Notes: generated from the letters alone by a model not told the origin. A stretch of 64,000 nt of DNA from Natronosalvus rutilus (GCF_024204665.1 NZ_CP100355.1:3205451-3269450), one strand, 5' to 3'; counted from the first letter of the stretch, positions 34,594 through 43,810 are shown. Made by a program: numbers and translations.

Positions 34594-35604
34594 TCACTCG
34601 ACCTGCCCACGAGAGCCGCTGAGATCCACCTCGAGGACGAAATCCGGCTCGTCCGAAATCGGCGCCCCAGCGAACGAGGCGTCGCTGACGGCGTCGACCG
34701 TTTCGGGGATCAGGACGCGCGTCCGGTCGGCCTCGAGGCGGGCCGCGTCCCTGGCAATCGCGGCGAACAGCGAGCGGGCGGCGTCCACGTCGTCCCAGGC
34801 GCTGACGCCGTACTCGACCCAGTGTTCGGTGTCGCCCGCCTCCGTTTCCCGGTCGTAGGTTCGGTTTCGGTAGCTCACGCCGGCGACGCCGCTCGGCCGG
34901 TCGACCGTGAACACGCCCTCGTCGGCGGCGAAGTGCACGAGGTCCGTTCGGGAGAGTTCCCGCAAAGCCCACGATTCGTCCGGGTCCAGCGCCAGTCCCT
35001 GGAGGTGGTCTCGAGCCGCGCTCTGGCTCCAGGAACGCCACGCTCGGGCTGCGTTGTCGGCGGTCGACACCGAATCGGGACCGGACGCATCGGGGTCGGG
35101 GGCGGGGTGGGCCCAGCGGAACTCCGTCGCGGGTTCGTACCCGGCCGACCGGGACGCTCCGAGCGCGGGTGCGTTCCAGGAGAAGATCATCAGCCGGCCG
35201 ACGGTCGCCCCGCGTTCGCGCGCCCAGTCGAAACATGCTCGATTGAGGCGTCGGCTGAGGCCACGACGGCGATAGTCGCGGTGAATGCGCAACCCTTGGA
35301 ACCAGGCCTCGTCGGGCGAGAGCACGACCGCCTGGACGAGTCCGGCAACGGCGACGTCGCCGTCGCCGTCGCTCCCGCTCGCGTCCACAAGGAACGTCCG
35401 CTTGTGGTCGTCGTCGGGGTCCTCGAGCCAGTCCGGGTAGACGTACTGGAGGTAGTCCCCGCCGCGGTCGGTCCAGATGTCGCTCGTCAGTTCGACGACC
35501 GCGTCCTGGTCCTCGAGTGTCGCCCGCCGGATCTCGAGGGCGTCGTCAGCGTTGGCGTCGTCAGCGTCAGTCCCGTCGCCAGGTTTGGTGTGACTGTCGC
35601 CCAT
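34594..35604 (-). CDS. GNAT family N-acetyltransferase
   Basis: A 336-residue acetyltransferase. The GNAT core lies in residues about 24-170: after IRRATLEDQDAVVELT comes the acetyl-CoA-binding motif RIHRDYRRRGLSRRLN near 106-121. The C-terminal half is a second domain, possibly a degenerate GNAT (ending EPDFVLEVDL). The substrate is unknown. It is encoded 3 bases after gatD on the same strand, so the two are probably co-transcribed. Confidence 0.87.
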   Translation of the reverse strand: MGDSHTKPGDGTDADDANADDALEIRRATLEDQDAVVELTSDIWTDRGGDYLQYVYPDWLEDPDDDHKRTFLVDASGSDGDGDVAVAGLVQAVVLSPDEAWFQGLRIHRDYRRRGLSRRLNRACFDWARERGATVGRLMIFSWNAPALGASRSAGYEPATEFRWAHPAPDPDASGPDSVSTADNAARAWRSWSQSAARDHLQGLALDPDESWALRELSRTDLVHFAADEGVFTVDRPSGVAGVSYRNRTYDRETEAGDTEHWVEYGVSAWDDVDAARSLFAAIARDAARLEADRTRVLIPETVDAVSDASFAGAPISDEPDFVLEVDLSGSRGQVE

Positions 35605-35607
35605 GGC

Positions 35608-36876
35608 TCACCGCTGGCTCTCCCACGGGACGGATCGCTCCTGAATCTCTCCCGCGAGCGAGGTTCGCATGGCCTCCTCGAGGCCGTCCGCGTTCGCCAG
35701 CGCCCACATCAGCTTCACCTTCGCGGTGCCCGGCAGCATGTCCTCGCCCTCGAGGACGCCCGCCGCGAGAAGGTCCCGGCCCGTGTCGTAGACGCGGTCA
35801 CAGACTCGCCCCTCGAGACACTGGCTGGTCACGACGACCGTCGTACCCTCGTCGACCAGTTCCTCGACCTTTGGAATCAGGTCGGTGTGGACGTGGCCGA
35901 GCCCGGTTCCCTCGAGGACCAGACCCGCCGACCCTGCGGCGACGTCGAGGAAGGCGGGGTCCATTCCGGGGGTGAACTTGACCAGTTCGACGTCCTCCTC
36001 GAGGTTGGCTTCGACGGCGAGGTCGATCGCGTCGCGTTCGCGGTACTCGCTGCGGAAGGTGACCGACTCGCTGTCGTAGTCGACCTCGCCGACCGGTTCG
36101 GCGCCGACGGTCTCGAACGCGTCCCGTCGCGAGGTGTGGTTCTTTCGGACCCGAGTTCCGCGGTGAAGCGCGCAGGTCGTGTCGCTCTCGCTCGCGTGCA
36201 TGCAGACGAGCACCTCCGCGCAGTCGCTTTTGGCGGCTTCGACGGCGCAGACGGCGTTCATGACGTTGTCCGAGGACGGCCGGTCGGCCGAGCGCTGGCT
36301 GCCGGTGAAGACGACGGGGACCGGCGTCTCGAGCATGAACGCGAGCGCCGATGCGGAGTACTGCATCGTGTCAGTCCCGTGCATGACGACGACGCCGTCG
36401 GCGCCGTTTTCGATCTCCTCGGCGACGGCCTCGGCGAGGTCCTGCCAGATCGGCGGCTCCATGTTCTCCGAGAGGATGTTGGCGACGACCCGACCGCGGT
36501 AGTTGGCTCGGCCCGCCAGGTCGGGGACGGCACGGAGGACGTCCTCGGCGTCGAACTGGGCGGTGACGGCACCTGTCCGGTAGTCGACCGTCGAGGCGAT
36601 GGTGCCGCCGGTCGAGATGAGCGCGATGGTGGGAAGGTCCTCGTCGAACTCTATTTTTGAGGTCGCATCGGACTCCGCCTGCGCGCTCTCGACGTCGTAG
36701 ACGTCCTCGGCGAGCACCTCGAGGTCCGCCTCCTCGCGGTCGATGCCGACGTTGTACCCCCCCTCGAGTTTCACCACGACGTGCTCGTCGGTGCTCGAGG
36801 GGAGCAGTACGCCCTCGTACGTCCGGCCAGAGCGATCGACGCGGATTCGATCGCCGGGGGCTGGGGTCTGACTCAT
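35608..36876 (-). CDS. gatD: Glu-tRNA(Gln) amidotransferase subunit D
   Basis: GatD is the asparaginase-like ammonia-generating subunit of archaeal GatDE, which converts Glu-tRNA(Gln) to Gln-tRNA(Gln). The 422-residue protein has an N-terminal SH3-like region (GDRIRVDRSGRTYEGVLL) and an asparaginase fold: ALISTGGTIAS (Thr near 92) and HGTDTM near 166-171, with SGSQRSADRP-like VFTGSQRSADR following. The ATG at 36876 is favoured over a longer frame from 36960. gatE is not in this window. GNAT gene follows 3 bases later. Confidence 0.95.
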   Translation of the reverse strand: MSQTPAPGDRIRVDRSGRTYEGVLLPSSTDEHVVVKLEGGYNVGIDREEADLEVLAEDVYDVESAQAESDATSKIEFDEDLPTIALISTGGTIASTVDYRTGAVTAQFDAEDVLRAVPDLAGRANYRGRVVANILSENMEPPIWQDLAEAVAEEIENGADGVVVMHGTDTMQYSASALAFMLETPVPVVFTGSQRSADRPSSDNVMNAVCAVEAAKSDCAEVLVCMHASESDTTCALHRGTRVRKNHTSRRDAFETVGAEPVGEVDYDSESVTFRSEYRERDAIDLAVEANLEEDVELVKFTPGMDPAFLDVAAGSAGLVLEGTGLGHVHTDLIPKVEELVDEGTTVVVTSQCLEGRVCDRVYDTGRDLLAAGVLEGEDMLPGTAKVKLMWALANADGLEEAMRTSLAGEIQERSVPWESQR

Positions 36877-37025
36877 GGTGGTCGCTTTCGCGTCGTCGGA
36901 CTTGAAAGCACGCTTTCGGGCCGGGTGACGGTGTTCGGCTCGCGGAACGGTCACTTTCATTTACCCGGAATCCGGTCGCGTCGACCAGGGGGATATACAA
37001 GCCGCTGGCCCCCGAACGGGAAGAC

Positions 37026-37457
37026 GTGGCCCCGGAACACGTGCTCGTCCCACTGGATGGGTCACCGTTAGCCGACGATGCGCTCGCACACGCCCTCGAG
37101 ACCTTCGGCTGCCCCATCACCGTGTTGAACGTCGTCACCCCGCTCGACGCGACCATGAGCGAAGGTGGCGTGCTGGAGACCGACGAAGAGCGACTCGAGG
37201 CGGCACGCAGCCATGCCGAGGAGGCGATTCGGCGCGCTAGTCGCCAGGTTGCGACAGAGAAGCGGACGATCGAAACGGTGGTCGAGACCGGCGAACCGGC
37301 CGAAACGATCCTCGCGTACGTCGATACCGAAGACGTTGATCACGTCGTACTGGGTGGCCACGGCGGCCCCAGGATGGGCGCCGTTCGCCGCCTGCTCGGC
37401 ACCGTGGCGACGACCGTGGTTGGCGAAGCGCCGGTATCGGTGACGGTCGTCCGGTGA
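37026..37457 (+). CDS. Universal stress protein, UspA family
   Basis: A 143-residue UspA domain protein. It opens HVLVPLDGSPLADDALAHAL and ends with the nucleotide-binding loop LGGHGGPRMGAVRRLLGTVATTVV, so ATP binding is likely (G2xG9G(S/T) pattern). The start is a GTG at 37026. It is divergent from gatD and convergent with the phosphate transporter. Another Usp pair lies downstream. Confidence 0.9.
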   Translation: MAPEHVLVPLDGSPLADDALAHALETFGCPITVLNVVTPLDATMSEGGVLETDEERLEAARSHAEEAIRRASRQVATEKRTIETVVETGEPAETILAYVDTEDVDHVVLGGHGGPRMGAVRRLLGTVATTVVGEAPVSVTVVR

Positions 37458-37486
37458 TGGTCGACCGGTGGACGGTGAACCTATCT

Positions 37487-38749
37487 TCAACTCGTCCCCA
37501 GGAGCGTCGACAACAGCCGGTAGAGGCCGAATCCGATTCCGATAGACGTGACCAGCGTGAGCACCCAGAAGAGCACCGTTACCCCGATTTTTCGTCGGGA
37601 GACGCCGGCAGATCCGGCGGCCAGTCCACCGCCGATCACGCCCGAGATGATGATGTTGTTGAACGAAATCGGAATGCCCAGCGCGATCGCCGTCTGGGCG
37701 ATGACGAACCCCGGCACGAGCGCCGCAATCGAGCGCCGAACCCCCAGCTGGGCGTACTCTCGCGACGTCGCCTGCAGCAATCGCGGCGCCCCCATCCACG
37801 CCCCCGCCAGGATGCCCGACGCCCCAATGACGAGCAATACGACGCTCGGGAGCCCGAGTTCGGTCCCATAGAGCGCCTCGAGCGGCCCGGTCGCCAGGCC
37901 GACCTGGCTACCGCCGCTACTGAACGCGACGATGGCGCCCAGGACAAGGAGGAATGATCGAATACCCCGTTCGACCGACGCAACCACCTTCCGACGGATG
38001 AACTGAAAGCTGAGGGCGGCGAACACGACGGTTGTACCGACGACGGACGGATCGACGCCGAGGACTGTTGGGCTTCCGAGGGCATGTGAAACCAGTTCCG
38101 CGATCGATCCCTGCGAGCGGTCGGGGTGGGGAATCACGCCGAGTCGAATATTGGCGAGAATGCCCGCGACGACGGCCGCCAGCACCGGAACGCCGACCGT
38201 TTCCGGGATGTCGTCTCTGCGGAGGAGTTTCGCCGTCAGGAACGCGATACCGCCCGACGACGGCGGGACGAGTAGCCAGAACATGACGATTCGTCGGTAC
38301 GTGCCGAACGCCGGGTCACCACCGAGCGAAAGGCCGACGCCAACCATCGCGCCGGTGGTCGCGAAGGCAGCCGGAACCGGATAGCCGGAGTAGACGCCGA
38401 ACGACATGAACGTCGCCGCGACCAGCAGTCCCGTCGTCGCGGCCAGCGGCGTAATCGCGGTGCCGCGGATGAGTTCGGCGCCGACCGTCTCGGAGATGCT
38501 CCCACCCTGCGTGACGGCACCCGCTGCCGCGAGTATTCCGATCAGGAAGGCGGCCCGCAACGTCGAAACCGCGTTCGCACCGATCGCCGGCGCGAACGGC
38601 GGCGAGTTGCTGTTCGCACCGAGTGACCACGCCATGAACAGGCACGCGATCGTCGCGAGTCCGACGAACGTCCAGAACGCCAGTGTCAGCGCCAGCATCG
38701 TCGTCACCGTCATCGTCGCCAGCGTCAGCGCCGCTAGCGTCACCGCCAC
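37487..38749 (-). CDS. Inorganic phosphate transporter, PiT family
   Basis: A PiT-type transporter of up to 420 residues with about ten membrane helices. The two PiT motifs are visible: ANSNSPPFAPAIGANAVS near residues 46-63 and GIPISFNNIIISGVIGGG near residues 363-380. The start is ambiguous: GTG 38749, ATG 38713 and ATG 38698 are all in frame inside a 15-base tandem repeat (VAVTLAALTLATMTVTTM), so the N-terminus may be 403 to 420 residues. It directly follows the Usp gene, two bases after its stop. Confidence 0.87.
   Translation of the reverse strand: MAVTLAALTLATMTVTTMLALTLAFWTFVGLATIACLFMAWSLGANSNSPPFAPAIGANAVSTLRAAFLIGILAAAGAVTQGGSISETVGAELIRGTAITPLAATTGLLVAATFMSFGVYSGYPVPAAFATTGAMVGVGLSLGGDPAFGTYRRIVMFWLLVPPSSGGIAFLTAKLLRRDDIPETVGVPVLAAVVAGILANIRLGVIPHPDRSQGSIAELVSHALGSPTVLGVDPSVVGTTVVFAALSFQFIRRKVVASVERGIRSFLLVLGAIVAFSSGGSQVGLATGPLEALYGTELGLPSVVLLVIGASGILAGAWMGAPRLLQATSREYAQLGVRRSIAALVPGFVIAQTAIALGIPISFNNIIISGVIGGGLAAGSAGVSRRKIGVTVLFWVLTLVTSIGIGFGLYRLLSTLLGTS
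38685..38744 (-). repeat. 15-base degenerate tandem repeat in the phosphate-transporter start
   Basis: Read on the minus strand, four 15-base units (38744-38730, 38729-38715, 38714-38700, 38699-38685) share the pattern GxTGACGxTxxCGxC. Each carries GTG, CTG or ATG in different phases, so the region holds several in-frame starts. Confidence 0.6.
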
Positions 38750-38751
38750 CG

Positions 38752-39672
38752 TTACCCTCGTCTCCAGAGTCCCCTGAGTTTGTCGAGACGAGACGGGCTA
38801 ACGACGTCACCCGAACGCGCGAGGATGACCGTCTCGTCGATTCGAGGGATGACCCGCTGGGGAATCGACCCGACGAGTCGCCGCTGAATCGCCCCCTGGC
38901 GCGTCACGCCAAAGACGAGCACGTCGTGATCCGGTGCCAACTCCGCTATCGTCGCGGAAACGTCGTCGCCGGTTCGAACCGCCGTCTCGACCCGGACGTC
39001 GGGACTGAAATCAGGGCTGGCTCCGGAACCGGGCGAATCCTCGAGCAACTGCACCCCGGCCTCGAGGTGATCGCGTGCGGCGCCCTCGTCGATGTCGGGT
39101 TCGACGATCGAGAGAAGGTGTACCGTCGCGTCGTTGCGGGCGGCGATAGCCTTCGCTGCATGCGTCGCCGGTCGAACGTGGGGGCCGCCCGCCACCGGCA
39201 CCAGGATCGAATCGACGCCGTTCGCTTCGTAGCCGATTCGCTCGACGTAGAGGTCGCACGGTGCGTTCTCGATGAGATTGTCGAGGTTCGTGCCGAGGAT
39301 GGCGTCGGTTCGACTCCGACTGTCGTGCCACCCGATGACGAGTGCCCGCGCGTCGGTGCGTCTGATCGCCTTGAGTACGCCGTCGGCCATCGTTCGACCA
39401 ACGACGATCTCGCGTTCGATCGGGACGTCCTCGGGGGCGACCGCGATTGCCGCGTCGAGGAGATCCCTGGTATCCTGGGCGAAGCGTTCGATGATCGTTT
39501 CGTCGGTGTACACCGAAAACGGCGAGGAACTGGGTTTGACGGCGACTGAAACGATCGTGACGTAGCTCTCTAGGAGGCGGGCGAGGTCGCTGGCGGTCCG
39601 GACCAGTTGCTCGGCGTGTTCGGGATTCGCGACCGCGACCAGTACCGGTCGGTTCTCCGGAGAGCGGTCCAT
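38752..39672 (-). CDS. Tandem universal stress protein
   Basis: A 306-residue protein with two UspA-like domains: residues about 8-155 (RPVLVAVANPEHAEQLVRTA) and 156-300 (DSILVPVAGGPHVRPATHAA). The C-terminus of the second has DVLVFGVTRQGAIQRRLVGSIPQRVI, a nucleotide-binding loop. The ATG at 39672 gives DRSPENRPV. It precedes the phosphate transporter by two bases, so a link between phosphate uptake and stress is suggested but unproven. Confidence 0.87.
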   Translation of the reverse strand: MDRSPENRPVLVAVANPEHAEQLVRTASDLARLLESYVTIVSVAVKPSSSPFSVYTDETIIERFAQDTRDLLDAAIAVAPEDVPIEREIVVGRTMADGVLKAIRRTDARALVIGWHDSRSRTDAILGTNLDNLIENAPCDLYVERIGYEANGVDSILVPVAGGPHVRPATHAAKAIAARNDATVHLLSIVEPDIDEGAARDHLEAGVQLLEDSPGSGASPDFSPDVRVETAVRTGDDVSATIAELAPDHDVLVFGVTRQGAIQRRLVGSIPQRVIPRIDETVILARSGDVVSPSRLDKLRGLWRRG

Positions 39673-39892
39673 CGGGCCTAGTTCGACGGGGAGAAACGAA
39701 TAGTTATGGTTTACCTGATGGTCTCTCGAGGACGACCTGACGGCGTACCCGTGGCTCGAGCCAGTATTGCGACGATCCGACGGCCCCCATGGCTCGAGCG
39801 GGCGTCGCGACGGCCTGGCGGCTACCGTGGACATCGAAACGACGTGCCGATCGCTCGAGTTTTTGCGACGGATTCGGAAATCCTACCGTAAC

Positions 39893-39905
39893 GGCTCCAG
39901 GAGCC
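39893..39905 (-). terminator. Short hairpin after small membrane gene
   Basis: GGCTCC (39893-39898) and GGAGCC (39900-39905) are complementary with a single base between, read just past the stop of the membrane gene at 39919. In practice the loop would open by one pair. Confidence 0.35.
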
Positions 39906-39918
39906 CCACCGCGGCGAC

Positions 39919-40131
39919 TCACAGACCGGTGTACGAGAGGAACGCGTACCCCAGGAAGACGAACCCCAGCACGCCGCCAGACAGGGCGATGAGCCCGCCG
40001 ATAACCCGCATCGTGGTCGTCATGACCGTCGGATACTCCGGCTGGGGCTCGAGGTTGGCCACGAGCACGAACGCGAGTGCACTCGCTCCGAGGGCGAAAC
40101 AGCCGAACGTGAGAAACGCGAGCGTCCTCAT
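39919..40131 (-). CDS. Small two-helix membrane protein, 70 aa
   Basis: A 70-residue protein with two hydrophobic helices (about 5-26, AFLTFGCFALGASALAFVLVAN, and 42-64, VIGGLIALSGGVLGFVFLGYAF). No family is recognised. It lies 13 bases after the HTH gene at 40145, probably in the same transcript. Confidence 0.75.
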   Translation of the reverse strand: MRTLAFLTFGCFALGASALAFVLVANLEPQPEYPTVMTTTMRVIGGLIALSGGVLGFVFLGYAFLSYTGL

Positions 40132-40144
40132 CGAGGCGAGCGGG

Positions 40145-40558
40145 TCACGTCTCCGCCGAGCTATCGTACAGCCGTTCGAACTCCCACTCGCCGCGGATCA
40201 GTTCGTCGACGCCCTCGGTGAGCGTGACCTCGCCGAACACGGTCGCCCGATAGTACGTGTACAACCCGTCCTGATCACGTTCCGTGCGCTGGCGTTTTTC
40301 GAGGAGTCCCACGTCCACGAGTTCGTTGAGGTGGTAGTGGAGAGTGCTGTCGTCGACCCCGATCGCTTCCTCGAGTTCCTTGGGGCTCATGTCGCCGCCG
40401 TGGACGAGTCGGTACAGGATCTCGTAGCGGGTTCGGTGGCCGATGGCGGCGTGCATCGCGAGGTACTCCTCGAGGCGGAGGACACTCTGTTCCGGAAGCA
40501 GGTCTTCCGGGTCCTCCGGGGCGTCTCCGCCGGCCGCGTGCGCTCCATTGGTCGCCAT
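40145..40558 (-). CDS. ArsR-type winged-helix regulator
   Basis: A 137-residue HTH protein: after a Gly/Asp-rich start, LRLEEYLAMHAAIGHRTRYEILYRLV (about 27-52) leads to the recognition helix MSPKELEEAIGVDDSTLHYHLNELVDVGLLE. This resembles a winged helix of the ArsR/TrmB group. No metal-binding Cys is present, so a metal sensor is unlikely. It is divergent from the gene at 40656, which it may control. Confidence 0.85.
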   Translation of the reverse strand: MATNGAHAAGGDAPEDPEDLLPEQSVLRLEEYLAMHAAIGHRTRYEILYRLVHGGDMSPKELEEAIGVDDSTLHYHLNELVDVGLLEKRQRTERDQDGLYTYYRATVFGEVTLTEGVDELIRGEWEFERLYDSSAET

Positions 40559-40625
40559 CTACGTCGACCTACGAGCGTCGGATTCTTAGCTGTTGTCGAG
40601 CCGAGACCTCTCAAAAAGTGCCTGT

Positions 40626-40635
40626 TTTATATATT
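40626..40635 (+). promoter_or_regulatory. TATA box for DUF7509-like gene
   Basis: The element tttatatatt lies about 25 bases before the ATG at 40656. The 97-base divergent gap also carries a weaker TATA candidate for the HTH gene (near 40585). Confidence 0.65.
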
Positions 40636-40655
40636 ATCGCTGAGCACCCACTCGC

Positions 40656-41273
40656 ATGGGCGAGATTACGCGCGACGTGATCGTCGATCGGCTGGGGTCC
40701 GTGAAGTACGATCGGTTTCTCTTCTACCTAATGGGACCGTACAAGTCGTTCAACCTCAACTACGTCTTGAGCGAGGAGGAGCGTCGAGACATCGACATCG
40801 AGGACCTCCCCGGGCCGTTACGCCGGCTGTTCCGGAGCAAAGACGAGATAGACGGGGCGCAGGCACTGTTGCGGCGCGTACAGGGAGCGCTGCGAGCCGA
40901 CCCAGGAGTCAACGCGTTTCTGGCGCTCGATCCCGAGATCGACACCGACGACGTGGACGCGGTGACCCAGAGCCTCGAGTACACGCGGTGTAGCAACGCG
41001 ACGGCGTTCGTCGTGCCGTTTCTCGGCCACAACTTCGGCGTGGGCGAGGAGGCCGGAAGCATCCTCGAGACGCTCTCGGAAACCCACGGCGACCGGCTGG
41101 TCTTCGTTCACGAGGACGACGTGACGAGCGCGATGATCCGCTCGGCGAGAGTTCGATGGGACCTGCGAGTCGAAACTTACGAAACGGAGGCCGAACTGGT
41201 CGACCGGCTCCGGCGGTTCGCGGGCGGCATCATGCAACGGGAACGACGCGGTTCCCTCGAGCGGTTGGATTGA
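40656..41273 (+). CDS. DUF7509-like protein with deoxyribosyltransferase-like motifs
   Basis: A 205-residue protein I recall as a haloarchaeal DUF7509 family. Two segments stand out: FLFYLMGPYKSF at residues 21-32 resembles the iYLAGPY strand of nucleoside 2-deoxyribosyltransferases, and RCSNATAFVVPFLGHNFGVGEEAGSILE (about 109-136) resembles the nucleotide-binding strand with its catalytic Glu. A basal fold similarity is inferred, not proven. Other Rossmannoid folds (SLOG, TIR) would give the same pattern. It is divergent from the HTH regulator at 40145. Confidence 0.75.
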   Translation: MGEITRDVIVDRLGSVKYDRFLFYLMGPYKSFNLNYVLSEEERRDIDIEDLPGPLRRLFRSKDEIDGAQALLRRVQGALRADPGVNAFLALDPEIDTDDVDAVTQSLEYTRCSNATAFVVPFLGHNFGVGEEAGSILETLSETHGDRLVFVHEDDVTSAMIRSARVRWDLRVETYETEAELVDRLRRFAGGIMQRERRGSLERLD

Positions 41274-41282
41274 TCGCTCGGC

Positions 41283-43049
41283 TTAGTCTTTCTCCTCGAC
41301 GTGGCGAATCTCACAGGCCACGCCGCGCGTGCTCTCGACCATCTCGCGGCCGAACATCCCGGCGCGACCGATGCCGAAGGCCTTCGGTCCCTCGACGACG
41401 ACCTCGTCGCCGACTCTAATGTCGTCGTCGGCGTCGACGACCCCCGGCGCCAGGACGCTGCCTTGCGGGACGAAACCGTCGATCTCGAGGCGCTTCGTCG
41501 GCGCGTCGCTCGCGACCCAGCGTCTCGCCCCCTCGAGCGTGAACGACAGGGTGCCGTACTGGGGGACCATCGTCGCCAGTTGCGTTTCCTCGGAATCGGT
41601 ATCTCGAATCTGGAGTCGCGGATAGTGACTCGTCGTTCGGAACTCCTCGAAAAGGTCGTCGCCGGCGCCGTCGCCGAGCAGGTAGTCCGCGAGCGCCCGG
41701 ATGGTGTTGTGCTCGCGTTCGCGCTTCTGGTACGCGGACTCGCCGGAGAGGGCGTCGCTCAGGTTCGCCAGGGACTCGTCGTCGGTCGGGTGGGCGCCCC
41801 GGTCAACCGTGTAAGTCACCTTGAGGTCGAGTTCGTCCTGAACGCGCTCGACGATGTCGTGGTAGCCCTCGTCGGGCACGTGGGCGACGATTCGCGGGTA
41901 CGCGTTTCGCTCGAGGTAGCGCCGGAGGACCCGAGTGACGAATCCTTTCTCGTCGGCGGACCAACGACCCGTCACGACGGTGTCGTAGTGCTGGGCCGGG
42001 TAGGTCGTCTCGAGTTCCTGAGGGACGACACCAATGGGCGAGGTCATCGAGACGAGGTGAGCGCGCCACTGGATTGCCCGGTGGAACTGGCTGTGGCTCT
42101 GGGACTCGCTGTAGGGTTTCCGGGCCGAACAGGGTACGAGCACGAGCGGCGCGTCGAACCGGTTGCGGTAGCGGCTGGTTACCCGGTCGGCGAAGCGCTG
42201 TATTTCGACCCGCCGGAGGGTGTCTTCGGTCGCCGCGTCGAGGTCCGCTTTCCGGAGGATGGGCGTTCGTTCCTCGAGGTAGGTCCACTGCGCGTCGAGT
42301 TCGCGCATCGCGGCGGTGAGCCACTGTTCCTGGCGAACCTGGCCCTCGACGTAGTCGCGCAGGCGGCCGTCTCGAATCCGCTGGCGAACGACCGCGAGTT
42401 CCGCGGCCAGGGCGTTCCGGTTGTGCTCGGCGCAGTCCGCTCGCGTGAACTCGTCGCGGGGACCCTGGCAGGCCGGGCACGAACACGGCAGTTCCTCGAG
42501 GTCCTCGAGGAAGTACTCGCTCTCGGTGGTGAGGTACTTTCCCTGGGTGCCCTTGATCGTCGCCCTGGCGGCGTCGAAACAGTCGACGCCCGCGTAGGCG
42601 AGGAGTGCGACGTTTCGGGGGGTCGCGACGCCCGAGAAGAATAGTGCGGTGTCGGACGGGATGGCCTCTCGGACCGACACCACGGCCTCGACGAGTGCGG
42701 CCCCGTGGCCGACGATCGACTGCACGTTGGAGACGGCGTAGGCGTCGGTTCCCTCGTCGGCGGGGCTCGCGCTCGAGATCACGGCGACGCTCGGGTACGA
42801 AACGTCGGGGTAGTCGACGGCGAACGACTCACGGACGGGTTCGGCCGTCCCACCGGGGAAACCGCGGTGGGGAAGGACGGTCAGCGAAGACTCGTCGCCG
42901 TTCGGAACGCCGCGGTCGGCCGCCCACAGCGAGCCGCCGTCCTGAAGCAGGTCGCCGACGAGCGCCGGGGTCGTCCGCGGCGTCTCGAGGCGGAGTTCGC
43001 CCAGGCGCGCGGCCCCGTCGCGCGCGTGGACTTCGAAGTAGTCGGTCAT
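41283..43049 (-). CDS. arcS: Archaeosine synthase (ArcS)
   Basis: ArcS converts preQ0 to archaeosine at position 15 of tRNA, using a TGT-like fold and a C-terminal PUA domain. The 588-residue protein has a TGT-like N-terminal half ending in the zinc-binding CPACQGPRDEFTRADC region, the ArcS-specific VLVPCSARKPYSESQSH near residue 306, and a C-terminal PUA domain ending EMVESTRGVACEIRHVEEKD. The length matches the canonical ArcS. Start ATG at 43049 is unambiguous. Confidence 0.94.
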   Translation of the reverse strand: MTDYFEVHARDGAARLGELRLETPRTTPALVGDLLQDGGSLWAADRGVPNGDESSLTVLPHRGFPGGTAEPVRESFAVDYPDVSYPSVAVISSASPADEGTDAYAVSNVQSIVGHGAALVEAVVSVREAIPSDTALFFSGVATPRNVALLAYAGVDCFDAARATIKGTQGKYLTTESEYFLEDLEELPCSCPACQGPRDEFTRADCAEHNRNALAAELAVVRQRIRDGRLRDYVEGQVRQEQWLTAAMRELDAQWTYLEERTPILRKADLDAATEDTLRRVEIQRFADRVTSRYRNRFDAPLVLVPCSARKPYSESQSHSQFHRAIQWRAHLVSMTSPIGVVPQELETTYPAQHYDTVVTGRWSADEKGFVTRVLRRYLERNAYPRIVAHVPDEGYHDIVERVQDELDLKVTYTVDRGAHPTDDESLANLSDALSGESAYQKREREHNTIRALADYLLGDGAGDDLFEEFRTTSHYPRLQIRDTDSEETQLATMVPQYGTLSFTLEGARRWVASDAPTKRLEIDGFVPQGSVLAPGVVDADDDIRVGDEVVVEGPKAFGIGRAGMFGREMVESTRGVACEIRHVEEKD

Positions 43050-43131
43050 ATCAACACTCGAGCGCGGCGGGTGAAAGAGGCTGTCGATACGGGTCGAATG
43101 CCGGGACGCGAAAATCGTGGGCTGGCGTGGC

Positions 43132-43596
43132 TTACTCGAGTTCGACGGTCACTTGCCCGTCGAAGGTGAGCATGATCGTCTGGGCGAGACTGCCGAAGAG
43201 GGCCTTCCCGGTCCGGGAGCGCTTGCGGCCGACGAGGAATATGTGATCGCAGACGTGTTCCTCGGCGGCGTCGAGAATCGCCGTCGCCTCCGTGTTCGCG
43301 TCGACGATTTTCGGGACGACGGTGAAGTCGACCTCGCCCTCGATGCTCTCGAGTGCTTCCCGTGCCAGCTGGCCGGTATTGTGGAAGAGGCGATTTTCGA
43401 TCGTGTCCGTACCGTAGGCGGCGACGTGAGCGTCGCTGACCTGGCCGATTGCCTCGCGTTCGGCGTTGACCTCGTCCGTCGTGGTCATGGGAAGCAAGAC
43501 GAGTTCAGCGTCCGCCCCGGCGGCGAGTTCGCCCGCGGTCTCGAGCAGCAATCGATGTCGGTCCGTGTCGTCGACGACGACGAGTCCTGTGTTCAT
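43132..43596 (-). CDS. Universal stress protein, UspA family
   Basis: A 154-residue UspA protein. The N-terminal TGLVVVDDTDRHRLLLETAGEL fits the fold, and a nucleotide-binding loop (VGRKRSRTGKALFGSLAQTIML) lies near residues 122-143. The ATG at 43596 is used; an upstream frame to 43704 lacks a plausible promoter. It is divergent from the M28 peptidase gene. Confidence 0.88.
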   Translation of the reverse strand: MNTGLVVVDDTDRHRLLLETAGELAAGADAELVLLPMTTTDEVNAEREAIGQVSDAHVAAYGTDTIENRLFHNTGQLAREALESIEGEVDFTVVPKIVDANTEATAILDAAEEHVCDHIFLVGRKRSRTGKALFGSLAQTIMLTFDGQVTVELE

Positions 43597-43810
43597 AGTC
43601 ACTGATACGCTCGATATTGTGAAAGTACTTGCGTGAATACACGACTCATGGGAGACAGTATCGTGCGTCTGTGACCGTCTTACGGGGTTGGGGAGGCATG
43701 ACACGATCGATAGAAACGCACGAAACTCGTATCAGAAATAATAGACCGAGTGGCTGGCTATCTCTCGAGACTACCCAACGACTTTCTCGATTCGAGTCCA
43801 GGTGTCGGAT

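Noticed and set aside
34519-36660. 713-codon frame on the plus strand across the GNAT and gatD genes
   Set aside because: It is antisense to two genes with clear catalytic motifs and has no domain of its own. Such long shadows are common at this GC content.
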